DNA from: Asterochloris sp. CNOR1
Taxonomy: Eukaryota > Chlorophyta > Trebouxiophyceae > Trebouxiales > Trebouxiaceae
Reading direction: 5' to 3'
Assembly: GCA_963969365.1 (NCBI GenBank)
Contig: OZ017757.1
Span: forward strand, 744,001 to 808,000
Length of the DNA stretch: 64,000 nt
The notes under the pieces are model-generated. The model ran no database searches. It was not told the DNA's origin and was given only the letters and a program-made list of their open reading frames with translations. Shown one piece after another: positions 1 through 22,584 of the stretch; within the stretch, counting starts at the first letter, position 1, and every line of letters starts with the position of its first letter. The position numbers and the translations under genes are program-made.

Positions 1-104
1 CACCAATATGATGAACAGGGCGGAAAAAGCATTCTCGCGCCATACTCTTCAAGGCTTCGGCTGGAAGAATCACTTGCCTTCTTCCTCAAGTCCTTTGACT
101 TGGC

Positions 105-11595
<11,491 letters not shown>

Positions 11596-13064
11596 GCCCG
11601 GTGGTTGGCACCATTGGGCTCCCTGGATGAAGTGGTACTTCAGATGGCTGACTAGACATTGCTATATACCATGCTAATCTGAGAGCGATGACCACTCCAG
11701 CTTTCAATTGTGTCTGTTCAACTTCACGCTGTTGTTGCAACCTCTTGGCAGACACCCTGTTGTTCAGAGACGTATGAACAGCAGGCTATAGACCCACCTA
11801 AACTTCCCTGGCATGGCCTTGCAATTGCATCAGATCAACTGCCAGACTTTTTGAAATCAGGGCCAGATGTACAGCAAGTAAAGAGTCTGGGAGTGCATTT
11901 TTCTGAGATGGTCAACAACACCCATACATGGGATTTTAACAGCATCTAAGAGGCCATCACTGGCCTCAATGATGTGACCGACCCCTGTCTGAGATAGACA
12001 CCTACCACGTAGCCTCAGCAGCCAGGGTCTGCCGCCTGTTGCAACCTCACTGGCGGCCCAAAGGCGCAGTACCAGACTCACATCTCGTGAGACTGCTCAG
12101 CAGTACCGCTCAACGGCTCAGTTGCCATGCCTACACTCCATGAGCGGCAAGAGATGCCCACCTGGCAGTCAGCATCAAGGCGGGACTCTGCTCTCAGCCG
12201 CATCTGCTTTGTAGACTGCCCTGCTGTCCTTCATCAATATGCATGCTTGCCCTAAGGGGACGCTTTGGTGGTGGCCCAAAGCTCTGCTGATGTTAAGGCT
12301 GCTAACTGAACCAGACAACTTGCAGCGAGCGTCGGACAGATCGTGTAGCCAGAGCATCTGCCATTGCCACCCTGCTGGTGCAGCATCTCTCTGCTGGAAG
12401 CAGCATGCGCATGGACTGCGTTTTCACAATGCAAGCGCATACCTGCCATCAGCCTCTGCGCGCAGTGCGCTTAAACATGTTACCAACCCTCTACAGGGTG
12501 TCCTGTCAAGCCCAGCACAATCAGCGTGCTCCATCTCATGCTGCGTAAGCTGCGTGGACATCAGCCATTACTCTTGACTCAGGGCAACCAGGTTCTGGTC
12601 CCTGCAGATGCTCTCTAGCGTTAGGCAGGCGGCGAGGAGGTTCAGCATATGCATGTGCACCTGCTGTATGCGCTGCGGGCAGCCTTCAGGCATGAGACCC
12701 CTTCAGAGATCTGCTGGAGCACCACTGGCCACGGTAGGGTAACTAAGTCCTGTCTGAAACAGGGCTCTGAGATCGACACCTTCTGATGCGCTGCAGAGTC
12801 CACCAAAGTTGCGGAGCCTGCTGCCATGTTGCCAACATGATGTCGGATCTGACACGGCCCACGCCTGCAGCAGACTGAGGTCGACCATCACTTATTACAT
12901 GAGAAGATGCAAGACAGCAAATGATGTCACATTAACTTCTTCAGTCAAACGTTGAGAAATTGTGAACAGTTACTGCTGCGCAACTGTCTGGTTCTTTCGA
13001 GGCCGGGCTGCAGATGCTTGCACGCTGAGCACCATGTGTCTCCGTAAGGAGCGGCGGATCTCAC
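11596..13064. other. Intergenic stretch without a recognisable gene
   Basis: The first ~280 bases are weakly similar to the sequence beyond the right GH31 gene. The rest has only short open frames on both strands and no domain I recognise. The end, around 13034-13110, may hold the 5' exon of the next gene. Confidence 0.6.
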
Positions 13065-15550
13065 TTGCTGGGATTTGCAGCCCTCCTTGCTGCCCTACTG
13101 TCCCTCCCACTAGTTCCTAACGGGCCTGTTAGATCTTGGAGCACCCAGAATTTGAATGCTCCTCACCTCTTGTTGACACTTGGGACCTCTGAGGTACGCA
13201 GCACAGGCACCTGCGCTGCAGGGCGGCGCAGCAGGCCTGCACGTGCAGTAGCTTGATTGCATAGCCAGCGGCATGCATGCGTGCTTACTACACTGCTGTC
13301 TTCTGCAGGGCTCAGAGGCCTTAGACGGCGCCTGTGGCTGTGCAAACAGCTATGAGGTATACTCCTTGCTACATGACAGGTATGTACTGAAGTTGCTCTG
13401 GCCAAAGCTGAAGTGCCCCACATGTGTGCAAACATGAGTAATTGCTGAAATGTATGTGCAGCTTTGCTGTCGATGGTGGCCTTTGGAGCGCACTACAGCG
13501 CTGCAACAGTTGCGCTTGGGCGAGTGTCAGGCAGGCTTGCATCCATCCTCAGGTGAGCATGCAAGGCTGGACATGCAGGGTGGACATGCAGGGTCAGCTC
13601 AGCTGCAGCCACAGACTAGGCCACAGCAGCCATGCATGGTGTCACAGCGCCTTATTGCTACTGGTTGGCTGGAGACAAGGGCATGCACTTCCATGTCCTG
13701 GCCTTTACGTTGAGGCTCAGGGCAATGCTTGAGTAATGCATGATGCCCTGATAGGACTCTTTGAATCAGTCAAGTCCCCTGGGATGATCTAGAAGCCAGA
13801 CAGTCAAGGCTGGCTCCCACCGCTGTCGCTTTTGGCATTCTTGTGCATTCATGTCCAAGGCTTTGCTGAGCAAACTTTGGCTGATCTTGAAGCTGCTTGA
13901 GTTTAATGGCTGTTGTATCTGCAGAGCTTCCTATCACCTGTCCTTGCAATCATTCCCTGCCGATGTCCTCAAATCATGTGTGAGGCCGGCCTGCTACCTG
14001 CCATGTGCAACCAGGTTGTTTTGGGAGGCCAGGTTGCCGGCAGGGGCTCAATCCATGTGTTCCCTGCTGCAGTGAACCCCTGCACCCTTCTCTCACTTAT
14101 GTTGTGGAGCAAATCATGGTGCTGGGGGACCTGGAGCCGTTAAGGTCAGATGCTGACAGGCAGGAGGGTCAAATCCCCCACATTCTGCACCACATCAGTT
14201 TGAGCCTGCCAGAGGATGCCAGCCACGGCAGTGAGGCAGAGGCCAAGGAAGCCAGCCAAGAAAAGATGGACAGCTGTCGGCACCACCACCGGTGAGTAGG
14301 TGCTGCAGGTTGGGCAGGAAGTCCAGTCGGCCTCAACTTTGGCGCGGGTGTCCTCTGCAGGCAGGCCTCTCCAGTGTGATGGTCTTGTGCAGTGCTTTCT
14401 CCAGAAACTTGCAGTAAGTAACGGCTTGACTTGCCCTGGGTGCCGAAGAGGCCCCCAAGGGCATGACTGATCAGGCTTTGCACACATCGTGCATGCCCAC
14501 TCAAGCTCTGGTAATTGCAGAGCATACTGAGATTGCTCTGGTGGTGTCCAAGGCTCCTTCAAGATCCGCTCCAGCTCATATGCATTGTTGCTCTTCTGCC
14601 TGCAGGCACTGGGCACAAGTCGACTGGGACAAGGCTGCCATACAGGCCCTGCTGTATCAGAGGTACCCTGACCTCATTGAGACCTACATGCGCCTCAGAC
14701 ATCCTGCCATGAGGGCTGACCTGGCCAAATTCATGATCTTGCACACGTGAGCTCTGCTCTGCCCTGGCAGTGGATGTGGAAAGTTGCTGCCCTGCCTGCT
14801 GCCACTGGAGTGTAGCTGCTGAGCACTTGCTGTTCGGCTTGTGATGGCCCCACCCTGCTGTTGGGGCTACTTTGTTACAGGTGGACGCAGGGTGCGCCCT
14901 GCCCTTTGGCTTTGGCGCTTGTGCTGACTCTGTTGCTGTTCGTTTTCCCAGCTTGCCTTTCTAGAAGAGCGCCACACACTGCTTGATTAATGATGTAGAA
15001 CATCTTTGCTTTACAAACCCTTTACTCTTCTTGCCAGCCTCAGCATTGCTGTGACAACCATTGCCTACACTGCAGATTTGGCGGCCTCATGTTGGACAAT
15101 GAGGTGGAGTGCTTCCGCCCCTCAGACAACATGCTGGAGGGGGCCCACATCGTCCTGCAGGGCACAGCCTTCGACGGGGCCACCAGCCTAGCCATGGCCT
15201 CAGCACCTGGCATCACATTCTGGGAGCAGCAGCTGGCGTCCATACGCCTGCGCAGCCATGCTGGGGCTCTTGTAGAAGATGTCCCGAGGCTCACAAGTGA
15301 TTGGTCCCTCGTGGACTTGCTGGCGGATACACTCAACTTGGGTGACGATTTCTGGAGTGGCCGTGTGGGCCTCCACACAGTGGATGGTGTTCTGATAAGG
15401 GTCTGGGGCCAAGGCTCATGGTTCTGCCCCTGCTTTCTAAGCGCACAGTGTTACCATGATGTGTGGGAGAGAAAGAAGACAGGTCAGCTTGAGCAACATG
15501 TGACAGGCATGTATGTCTTCATGCCATACATCTCCGAGTTGCAGTTTTGA
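13065..15550 (+). CDS. GT32/OCH1-like glycosyltransferase (left copy, intact)
   Basis: Predicted Golgi sugar transferase with the GT32 sugar-binding region. A hydrophobic N-terminal exon (LLGFAALLAALLSLPLV, ending near 13193) joins in phase to 13309-13379. Then come 14073-14291 with GQIPHILHH (the family's IPKIIHQ-type motif), 14606-14746 (YPDLIETYMRLRHPAMRADL) and 15076-15550, ending in TGA. The usual GGxYLDTDxE motif reads FGGLMLDNEVECF, so the DXD is DNE, a conservative change. The start codon is not identified: no ATG lies in frame just before the hydrophobic stretch, so an upstream exon is likely. The exon between 13379 and 14073 is also uncertain. It converges on the broken DUF707-A copy. 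Its inverted partner at 41 kb is a pseudogene. Confidence 0.8.
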
Positions 15551-18500
15551 CTGTATATTGCGCAGAAATGAAACCTGGCTTTCTGCACAAACTGAGTTCC
15601 CTTACTTCCCTGACACATATGGGCTTGCTGCGCATTATGTACTGCTCAACCTTGAACACCTGAGAGGACCATCAGAACTTGTAGACCACCTGATGATTCG
15701 TTCAGTTTCGAACTACATGATCTCAATATATGCAGTGGTGAGTCAGACCAGGGCAGGCACTTCAGACTGACTAATACTTGTTGGACGTCCCCTTACAGTG
15801 ACCCTCTCGAAGCATCGACCTGGGCTGTCTGCAGACACACTTGGGCAGCTCAGACGTAGGGAGGCATGCCTTAGCTTGCCCACATGCTATCCAAGTCGTG
15901 CAAGGCACACTACATACAGTGAACATACTTCACAAGCCTGCATTACATGCAGCAGAGCTTGCTGCTCACCTGGAGGCTACCCCAGTCCAGCAAGTCCTGA
16001 TAACAGTGCTGAGGGATGCTTGCATACACCTAGATGAGCTTATGCGGCATGGCAACAACTCGAGGGTTGTAGTTGAAGCGGTACAATTGCATGCCTTCCT
16101 CCTGTTGCTCAATGCGCATGACCTGCACCCAGGGTGCCCTAATTCCCAGGCATGTTGAGCTGAATACCTCAGCTAAAGGTAGTGGCGGACTGTGAGTACC
16201 TGGGCAGCATATGCCGAGATCAGGCTACACATTGCTAAAGGGGACCTTTCAGGTGTTTGCTACAGGCACATCAATTAGCACAGCACATTGAACGCATCAG
16301 CTGAGCTTGCCAAGGCTGCAAGCTACTGGTGCACACTGGTACATATGGCAATGATCATTACAGAAGGTTCCTGCATGGCAGGAGTCTGGTGTGGATGCTG
16401 CATGGCTGCAGCCTGATGGTTATGGGGCAGCATAGAAGGTATCTTTCAATCAAAGCAACAGGTGCTCACAGTACATTACAGGCGCACTGGCTTGTATTGC
16501 CTGGCACAGCGTACGCCCCTTTGGTAGCGCAGCCAGTGGCACAAGACACAACAGGGCCCTGTGCAGCGCCTGCAACGCAACCAACTTGTTTGATGGCCAC
16601 CACAAAAGCTGGCCTTGGACAGTGGACATCTGGCAGACCGCTGCTTGGCCAGCAAAGCAGACTTGATAGTCTTGTCGAATACGAAAGGAAATGACAGGCA
16701 AACATGCAGCAGTTGCAAGTTGCCCATTGTGTCATGGGCCACCCACCGTGCCGGAAACAAGTAGAGGTTGAGACACAAAGCGCAGCACATGTGGTTACCT
16801 CGCCGATGTGTCACAGGGTGTTTTGAACTAACATGCACACATGTGGTATCTCAGGTTGTAGAGGGCCGTTGACCTGCCTCCAACTCCCTAACAGACATCC
16901 CTGCAGACTTGTTCACCTTGATGGTCCGCTGAAGGAAGGCCTCGGGGTGCAAGATGCACACGTCGTCTATGATTGCTATCTTGTCCTTTGGGTACCCCGC
17001 CAGCCAGGGCCACACCCACTCCAGGCCAGCACCTGCAGCAGGTACGCCGACAAGCTTGGCAGCGTGCCAGAGCGATGCTTGTGGTGGCAGCAGATACCAG
17101 GGCTTGGCAGACCCCCTTCAGGCCAGCAGCTAGAGGAGCAGCAAGCAATGATTTGGAATGGTCACCCAGCGAGGGCCAGGACCACTGTAGCCTGTGAACT
17201 GCGGCATGCTGAGGCTTGGGCATTGACCAGCAACACGTTGAGCAGCGCTTATAAGGGCTGCAGGCATACAGAGCAGCAGGCTTACTTGAGTTTGCCTTGC
17301 GCACAAGATTGGATTGAGGCCACCGCCTGCAGCAGCAATCACTGCGCAGAGGCTTGGCAGCAGCTGCAACATGCATGCCTCAGTCCTGGCCACACCACTT
17401 GCCGGCAAGAGCCTGCAGCAGCAGCACTTGGACCTAAAGCAGCAGCGTATTCTCCTGCAGCAGCAGCAGTAGAGCAGATGACAGGAGCAGGCCCCTGGCT
17501 TGGAAGGCTTGGCACTGTGTGCATGCTGGGGGTAAATGAGCCAGCCAGACTTTGGCCACTACATCCATCACCTGCAGCAGTTTTGGGGCAGACAGCCAGG
17601 GAGTTGAGCTCGAGGTGCAGAGGCTGCAGTGCCCTGCCCTTCTGCCTGACAGGAAAACTTGAAGCCGTAGCCAGCTGACCTGAAAGTGCAGCCTCCACCA
17701 CACACACCATGCGCTGCTGCAGGCGAGACCTTGGATGCAGTGCATGCCTTCATTAATTTGTTGATGCTGACAGGCCAGAATGGCCCTCTTTGCTGCAGCA
17801 AAACCAAAGTGCCCCTCTTTACTGCAGCAGCATTCCCACCTGAGGCTGCAGAGGCTGGCCCTACCTCAGGCTGAAGCGTGCATGGTGTGCTCCATGTCAT
17901 GCTGTAGGAGGAGCATCTAGGATAGTGTTGGCATCTTGGGGACCCGACATGTGAGGCACAGCACCTACGCAGGGCCCAGCCTGGCCCTGACACGGCATGA
18001 AGTCAGCATCACAGCTGATGCTGCAGCCTGCACCTTCCTGCTTGATGCCAGGCATCCAAGAGAGCACATCTGACTCACCTGAGGCTGCAGTGTCCAGCGT
18101 GGGCGCACATGCTGCAGAAAGGGCATGGAGAACAAGGGCACCGTCTTGGGCACCCAGGATGTGAAGCGCAGCACTTGCGCAGGGATGCCCATCAATGCAG
18201 GATTTGTCCCTGGGCAGTCCATGCGGCTGCAGGCTGCAGGATGGGCCACGTCCAGCCTGTGCTCTTCTGCCACGTGGAACAGCCTGCAGGGTGCAGGGAA
18301 GTACTTGTAAGAGGTGCCCACAAGTTACACTGCATAGGTCTGCAGGGGCAGGGGCTGCACCATGCAGTGCACATGCTTGTGTTGCCGGGGGCAGCGGCTG
18401 CGGGCTGGGCCACATTCAGCCTGTGCTTCTCTGCCACCAGACAGCTAAGCTTCCAGAATGAGTTGTATACTGCAAAGAAAAGGTGGGTGCCCAAAGGGAC

Positions 18501-18639
18501 CCCGCAAACACATGCCGGCCACGCGACAGCCACTGCTGCTGTCACTTGCCAGCATTTTCTGCTGGCATGAGCACTCACAACATTTGTGAAGATACAAGGG
18601 TGCAAGGCTGACAGAGCCAGAGCTCACACGGACCATGCC

Positions 18640-19215
18640 ATGAAGCCAGGCAGGGGTTGTCTGCACTGCACTGCATCGCCCAGCCTGACACAAAGCCCCA
18701 GGCAGGCTCTCCGTATGCTGCACCACAGCATTCCACATGTCTGCCCAGCAGCAGGTGCGCAAGGCCTGTCTGCCATGGCAGGCGTCTACACCACGCCACC
18801 CTTTGGCAGTCAGACAAAGCATGCTGCTGCCAGTTCACCAGAGGCTGACACCCTGATACAAGATGAAAGCCAACACCTGCTAGCCACCAGTTTGCACCAT
18901 GCCACTCCACGGCAGTCAAGAGAGGCATACTGTTGCCTGCCCATTGTGCTCCAATTGATTGCAATTATGTGGCGCATAGCCAGGCAGTATGCCTGCTAGC
19001 TATTGTTGCATTCTACATGGATGCCCTTCCTGGTAGGTATCGAAAGGCACGTTGCTGCCTGGGCATTCAAGCACCACTCAGAACATGTCAACAGCAGTGC
19101 AGCTCAAGCTTTACTTGTCAGCCATTGCTGCGGTCTGCTCCACGCCAGCTTCTGGCAGGTAGACAAAGGGGTACTGCTGCATGGCCACCACATGCTGCTC
19201 CTACTTGTGGGACGC
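18640..19215 (-). repeat. Tandem degenerate copies of a DUF707-A exon end (left arm)
   Basis: Several relatives, roughly 120-190 bases apart, of the exon end encoding QQY.FVYLPE.GV.QTAAMAD. They mirror the four-unit array at 37225-37660 in the right arm, so the array existed before the inner duplication. Confidence 0.7.
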
Positions 19216-20631
19216 CACCAGCAGATGCAGCTGCATGAACAGGGCGTGGCGCGGGTCCACACTTGCAGTAAACAGGCACTGGCTGCACACTGGCTGGCGT
19301 GCATCGCTGGCCGCCAGCAGGATGAGTCAGTGGAGGCCTTGGGGAGGCCTGAAGTCCACCTGTAGTCAGCTCACTGCCCTTGGCTGCTGCACCATGCACA
19401 CTGCCATCCCACAGCACAAGGCACCAACTAATGGCTGCCATTTGGGAGCCTGTCTGCATGGCCTGCCCTGTCCAGTGTTGACCACCACAGACAGGTGCAG
19501 CATGCAAATTATGTAGTGCATGACTCAGCAAGCAGTCTTACCTCTTGGCATCATTGGCCCCCACCACCACAAGAAACGCCGCTGCCCTGTAGCAGATGCT
19601 CTGCACTTGAGACCATAAAACTTTCCTTTCAATCTGGCAATTCGCCCATGCCAAAGGGTATCACAGACCCTGATAGCTTTCCTCACTGACTTCGACATGT
19701 TCCAGACAAGTACACACCTTCCAGCGAACTGTGGTATGCAGCCAGTGCAGCATAGCGCTGTGTGGCGTCACTGCAAGCTGCCAGGGGTCTGCATGCCATA
19801 GCTCCCCTGGTCTTGAGTCAGGAGGCTGAGCAGAATTGGTGCACACTACTTGACGGCAAGTGGGCGGCTTAACGCACATGCTTGCCAGCAAGGCCTGAAA
19901 AATCAAGCAGGCTGGTAGAGGTCAAGTATCATATATGTGAGCAAGCACCTGGCAACTTGCTGAGCGTGCCCAGGGCTGGCTGCCCCCGCCAGCCCAGGCT
20001 TGCAGGAGAGATGCTGCTGAGATGGGCTGGCAGCGGTGCTTGTGTGACTGAGCTGGAGGCCTGCACCAGGCAAAGTTGGCCTTTAGCTTGCAGCTGCTTG
20101 CCAAGCCCAGGCTGGCAGGGAAGACGCTGCTGAGATGGGTGTTGGCACGCCTGACACCTGCAGCACATGCAGGTGCGCAGTGAGCTTGCTGTGGTTGCCC
20201 ACCCATTCATTGCACGCAGGGCACACGCCGCTGAGGTGGTGTGGCAATTCTGCCAACTTCAGCTAGCTTCAGGCCTGCAGCAGGAAAGTGGCCGCGCATG
20301 CAGCAGGCAGCACCAGCAAAGTACACTCTGCAGTGTATCTGGCATAACCTTTTACAAGCTGTGCATCCCCATCCCCGCAGCTGAGCAAATTAGCAATGCA
20401 AAGCGCCCTGCAGCGCCAGTATTCTTTCATGCAGACAGGAAGGTTCTGTGGGAAGGTATGGCAGCAGGAGTGCACCTTAGGCCCACAAGATGAGCATCTC
20501 TGCACACCTGCTACCTGCAGAGCCCCATGTGGGGCATCAGCATGCTATCTCACAGTATTGATGTGAGGAAGGCATGGCCCCCTATGCCACATAAGCGACC
20601 CTCCACACGCGCCGCCCGCAGCGTTCCCTGT

Positions 20632-20731
20632 CCTGGTACGCTGTCCTGCTCACGCAGGCGGGCCTCTCTTGGCCGTTCCCTATAGAGCGCCCAAGACAGG
20701 CCCGCCTGCGTGAGCAGGACAGCGTACCAGG
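20632..20731. repeat. Near-perfect hairpin, 41-bp stem and 18-nt loop
   Basis: 20632-20672 (begins CCTGGTACGCTGTCCTGCTC) is the reverse complement of 20691-20731 with a single mismatch; the loop is 20673-20690. Only one half exists in the mirrored right arm (near 35748-35780), where it is the end of the DUF707-A anchor exon. The hairpin therefore arose on the left after the arms separated, by a tiny inverted duplication of an exon end. Confidence 0.9.
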
Positions 20732-21474
20732 GCTGCCACACCGGCCCCACTGCATCTGCTGTTTGACAAAGGGACCAAACAAGAAGAGCAGGACCTGCAA
20801 GGTGGCAGCAGAGCTTGGTACCCATTGCATCTACTGTTTTGGACAGGGGCTGCACTAACTTAAACACACATGCACAGAGCTGAAACGCATTGGCTCAAGT
20901 GCATCTGCTGCTGCTGAAGGCAGAGCTGTGCCAAGCAGCTGCAGCACAGCGCTTTGCAGCCTGCCAAGCATGTGGTGGCCATCAGTGTGTGCAGCCAGGT
21001 GCAGCAGAGCTTGGACAGCAAAATCCTAGGCAACTGCAGCTCAGGCTACACCTTTCTGCAGCACTGGGACCATAACAGCAGTTTTCACAGCAACCCTTCA
21101 ATATGCATAGCCCCGAGTCTGCTGTGTTGTGGGCGCCCCTTCATGGGCTGGCATGAACAAGTTGTCATGACTGCAATTATGCTGGAGAGCTGAAGCACAC
21201 CTTTCTAGTGGAGCGGTGCCGTTTAAGGTTGGCTTCCTCAGGCGCTGTTGTAGCCGCAGCAGAGCATGCCGGATGTCCGATGGAGATATGACACACACCT
21301 GATCAGCAGCACCCGAGCTGTTTTGGTGATCAATGATATAGTGCATGTTTTTCAAAACAGAGCACAGCATCTGCATAGTGAGGTATGACTGCACTGTAGA
21401 TGGCACAAGTCGCCTAAGACAGGAAAAGACAGAAGCCTGGTAGATGCAGCAGAAAACAGGCAGGCAGACACCTA

Positions 21475-22298
21475 GTTGACTACAGCAATCTTGTCCCGCG
21501 CAAAGCCCAACCTCAGGGCCCACACGCCGCCGAGGCCCTTGCCTGCAGAGTGAACAACCTCGGTGCACAAACGCTGGGCTCCACTGGCCAGGCATATGCA
21601 GCACAAGGGGAGCCAGTACAAAGAGCAAAAAGCTGCAGCCCAAGAGCTCAGCCTGCGCCGGAGGGTACTGCTTCTGCGCGGACAACACCTGAGACCTCTG
21701 TGTTGCAATGGCTAAGCAAGCAAGGCTGCTGAGAAAGTATATGTACACGAGCTCAGCTAGGGCAAGGGCCGACTCTCTGGCTTTGTATGTGTTTCCACTC
21801 GTCCTTGCACAGACTGCAGCAATCAGAGCACAATGCAGGCACGCAGTCCTGCTGCCTCATCCGTCCACACCTGCTGCAGCATGGGCAGCACCTGCCTCAG
21901 CAGGGACTGCACAGGGACTGCATGCTGATGGCAGGCAGTGCCACCTCCGCCCAGGCACTGAGACATGCTCTGCAATTGCATGATGCAGCAGCCTCAAGCC
22001 CACCCACACACTGCACGCATAGTGCAAGTGCCTCACCTGTACGCGCATGCCGCAGCGTGGGCAGCACCCCTTTCAGCAAAATTGTCATGCTGAAGGCTGG
22101 CGCAGTCACGTCCACCCAGGCAGTGAAGCGCAGGGCAGTGGGCTGCCGCTGAAACAGAGAGGGGTCTTGAGGTGTAAGAGTCTGCAGGGCTGCACAGTGA
22201 GGGCTGCACAAGGTCCAGCCCAAAGTGGGCCTGAAAGTCGGACAGTAAGCTAATGGTCGCAGCCGTCTGAATAGTGTCCTTGTCTGGCACGTACACCT
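21475..22298 (-). pseudogene. DUF707-B, left copy, truncated and broken
   Basis: Reverse-strand copy of the last exons of the gene at 31893-35546. The exon ending at about 22298 starts VYVPDKDTIQTAATISLL. One extra base near 22164-22168 shifts the frame after CSPADSYTS; the correct frame resumes as LFQRQPTALRFTAWVDV. The exon near 21475-21545 (GGVWALRLGFARDKIAVVN) ends in TAG at 21472-21474, where the partner has CAG before its donor. The 5' exons are missing because the inner repeat stops at about 22380. The end of the exon is duplicated once in the intron (about 21850-22000). Confidence 0.8.
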
Positions 22299-22584
22299 CC
22301 ACAGCATACACGGGACCATGAGGCATCTGTCAGCCTTGAACGAAGCCTGGCAAAGCAAGTCACGCTCCGCTGTGTCCTGTTTGACAATCAGAAGGAAAGC
22401 TGAAGGTGTCAAGCTGTGTTCAACACTCTGTGCAGAGATAGAGTGTTGACTTGTCAACGTTGACAATTGACGCACTTTGTGCGACTGCTTAATGCAATCG
22501 GCTTGCAATTTCTGAGATGCAATTGTTTGTACCAGAGCTTGAGGTCCAAAACTTTTCAAATCTGGGCAGGCATGGAGATGCTTG

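Larger units (their letters stand above)
15639..20790 (-). pseudogene. DUF707-A, left copy, broken
   Basis: Reverse-strand partner of the intact gene at 35685-41006. Recognisable exons: a membrane-anchor exon near 20700-20790 (VLLFLFGPFVKQQMQWG), the FVYLPEAG exon near 19150-19330, the HRLDVAHPAACSRMDCPG exon near 18070-18290, the GYPKDKIAIIDD exon near 16940-17040, and C-terminal exons near 15988-16140 and 15639-15692. Defects: a one-base deletion in the anchor exon, a 4-base deletion near 18101-18118 that shifts the frame after PLFSMPFLQ, and an in-frame TAG at 16030-16032 where the partner has GAG (Glu). Three independent lesions make a sequencing error unlikely. Confidence 0.8.
14462..22380. 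repeat. Inner inverted repeat, left arm
   Basis: Pairs in reverse complement with 33950-42095 (coordinate sum about 56330-56540). It contains the 3' exons of GT32, all of DUF707-A and the 3' exons of DUF707-B. The outer border falls in a GT32 intron near 14462, the inner border in a DUF707-B intron near 22380. Both exons and introns align. Confidence 0.85.

Noticed and set aside
16833-17678. Longest open frame in the window, 281 codons, plus strand
   Set aside because: It runs antisense to the DUF707-A exon GYPKDKIAIIDD and through intron sequence. The mirrored arm shows the coding strand is the other one, and the protein has no domain-like features.
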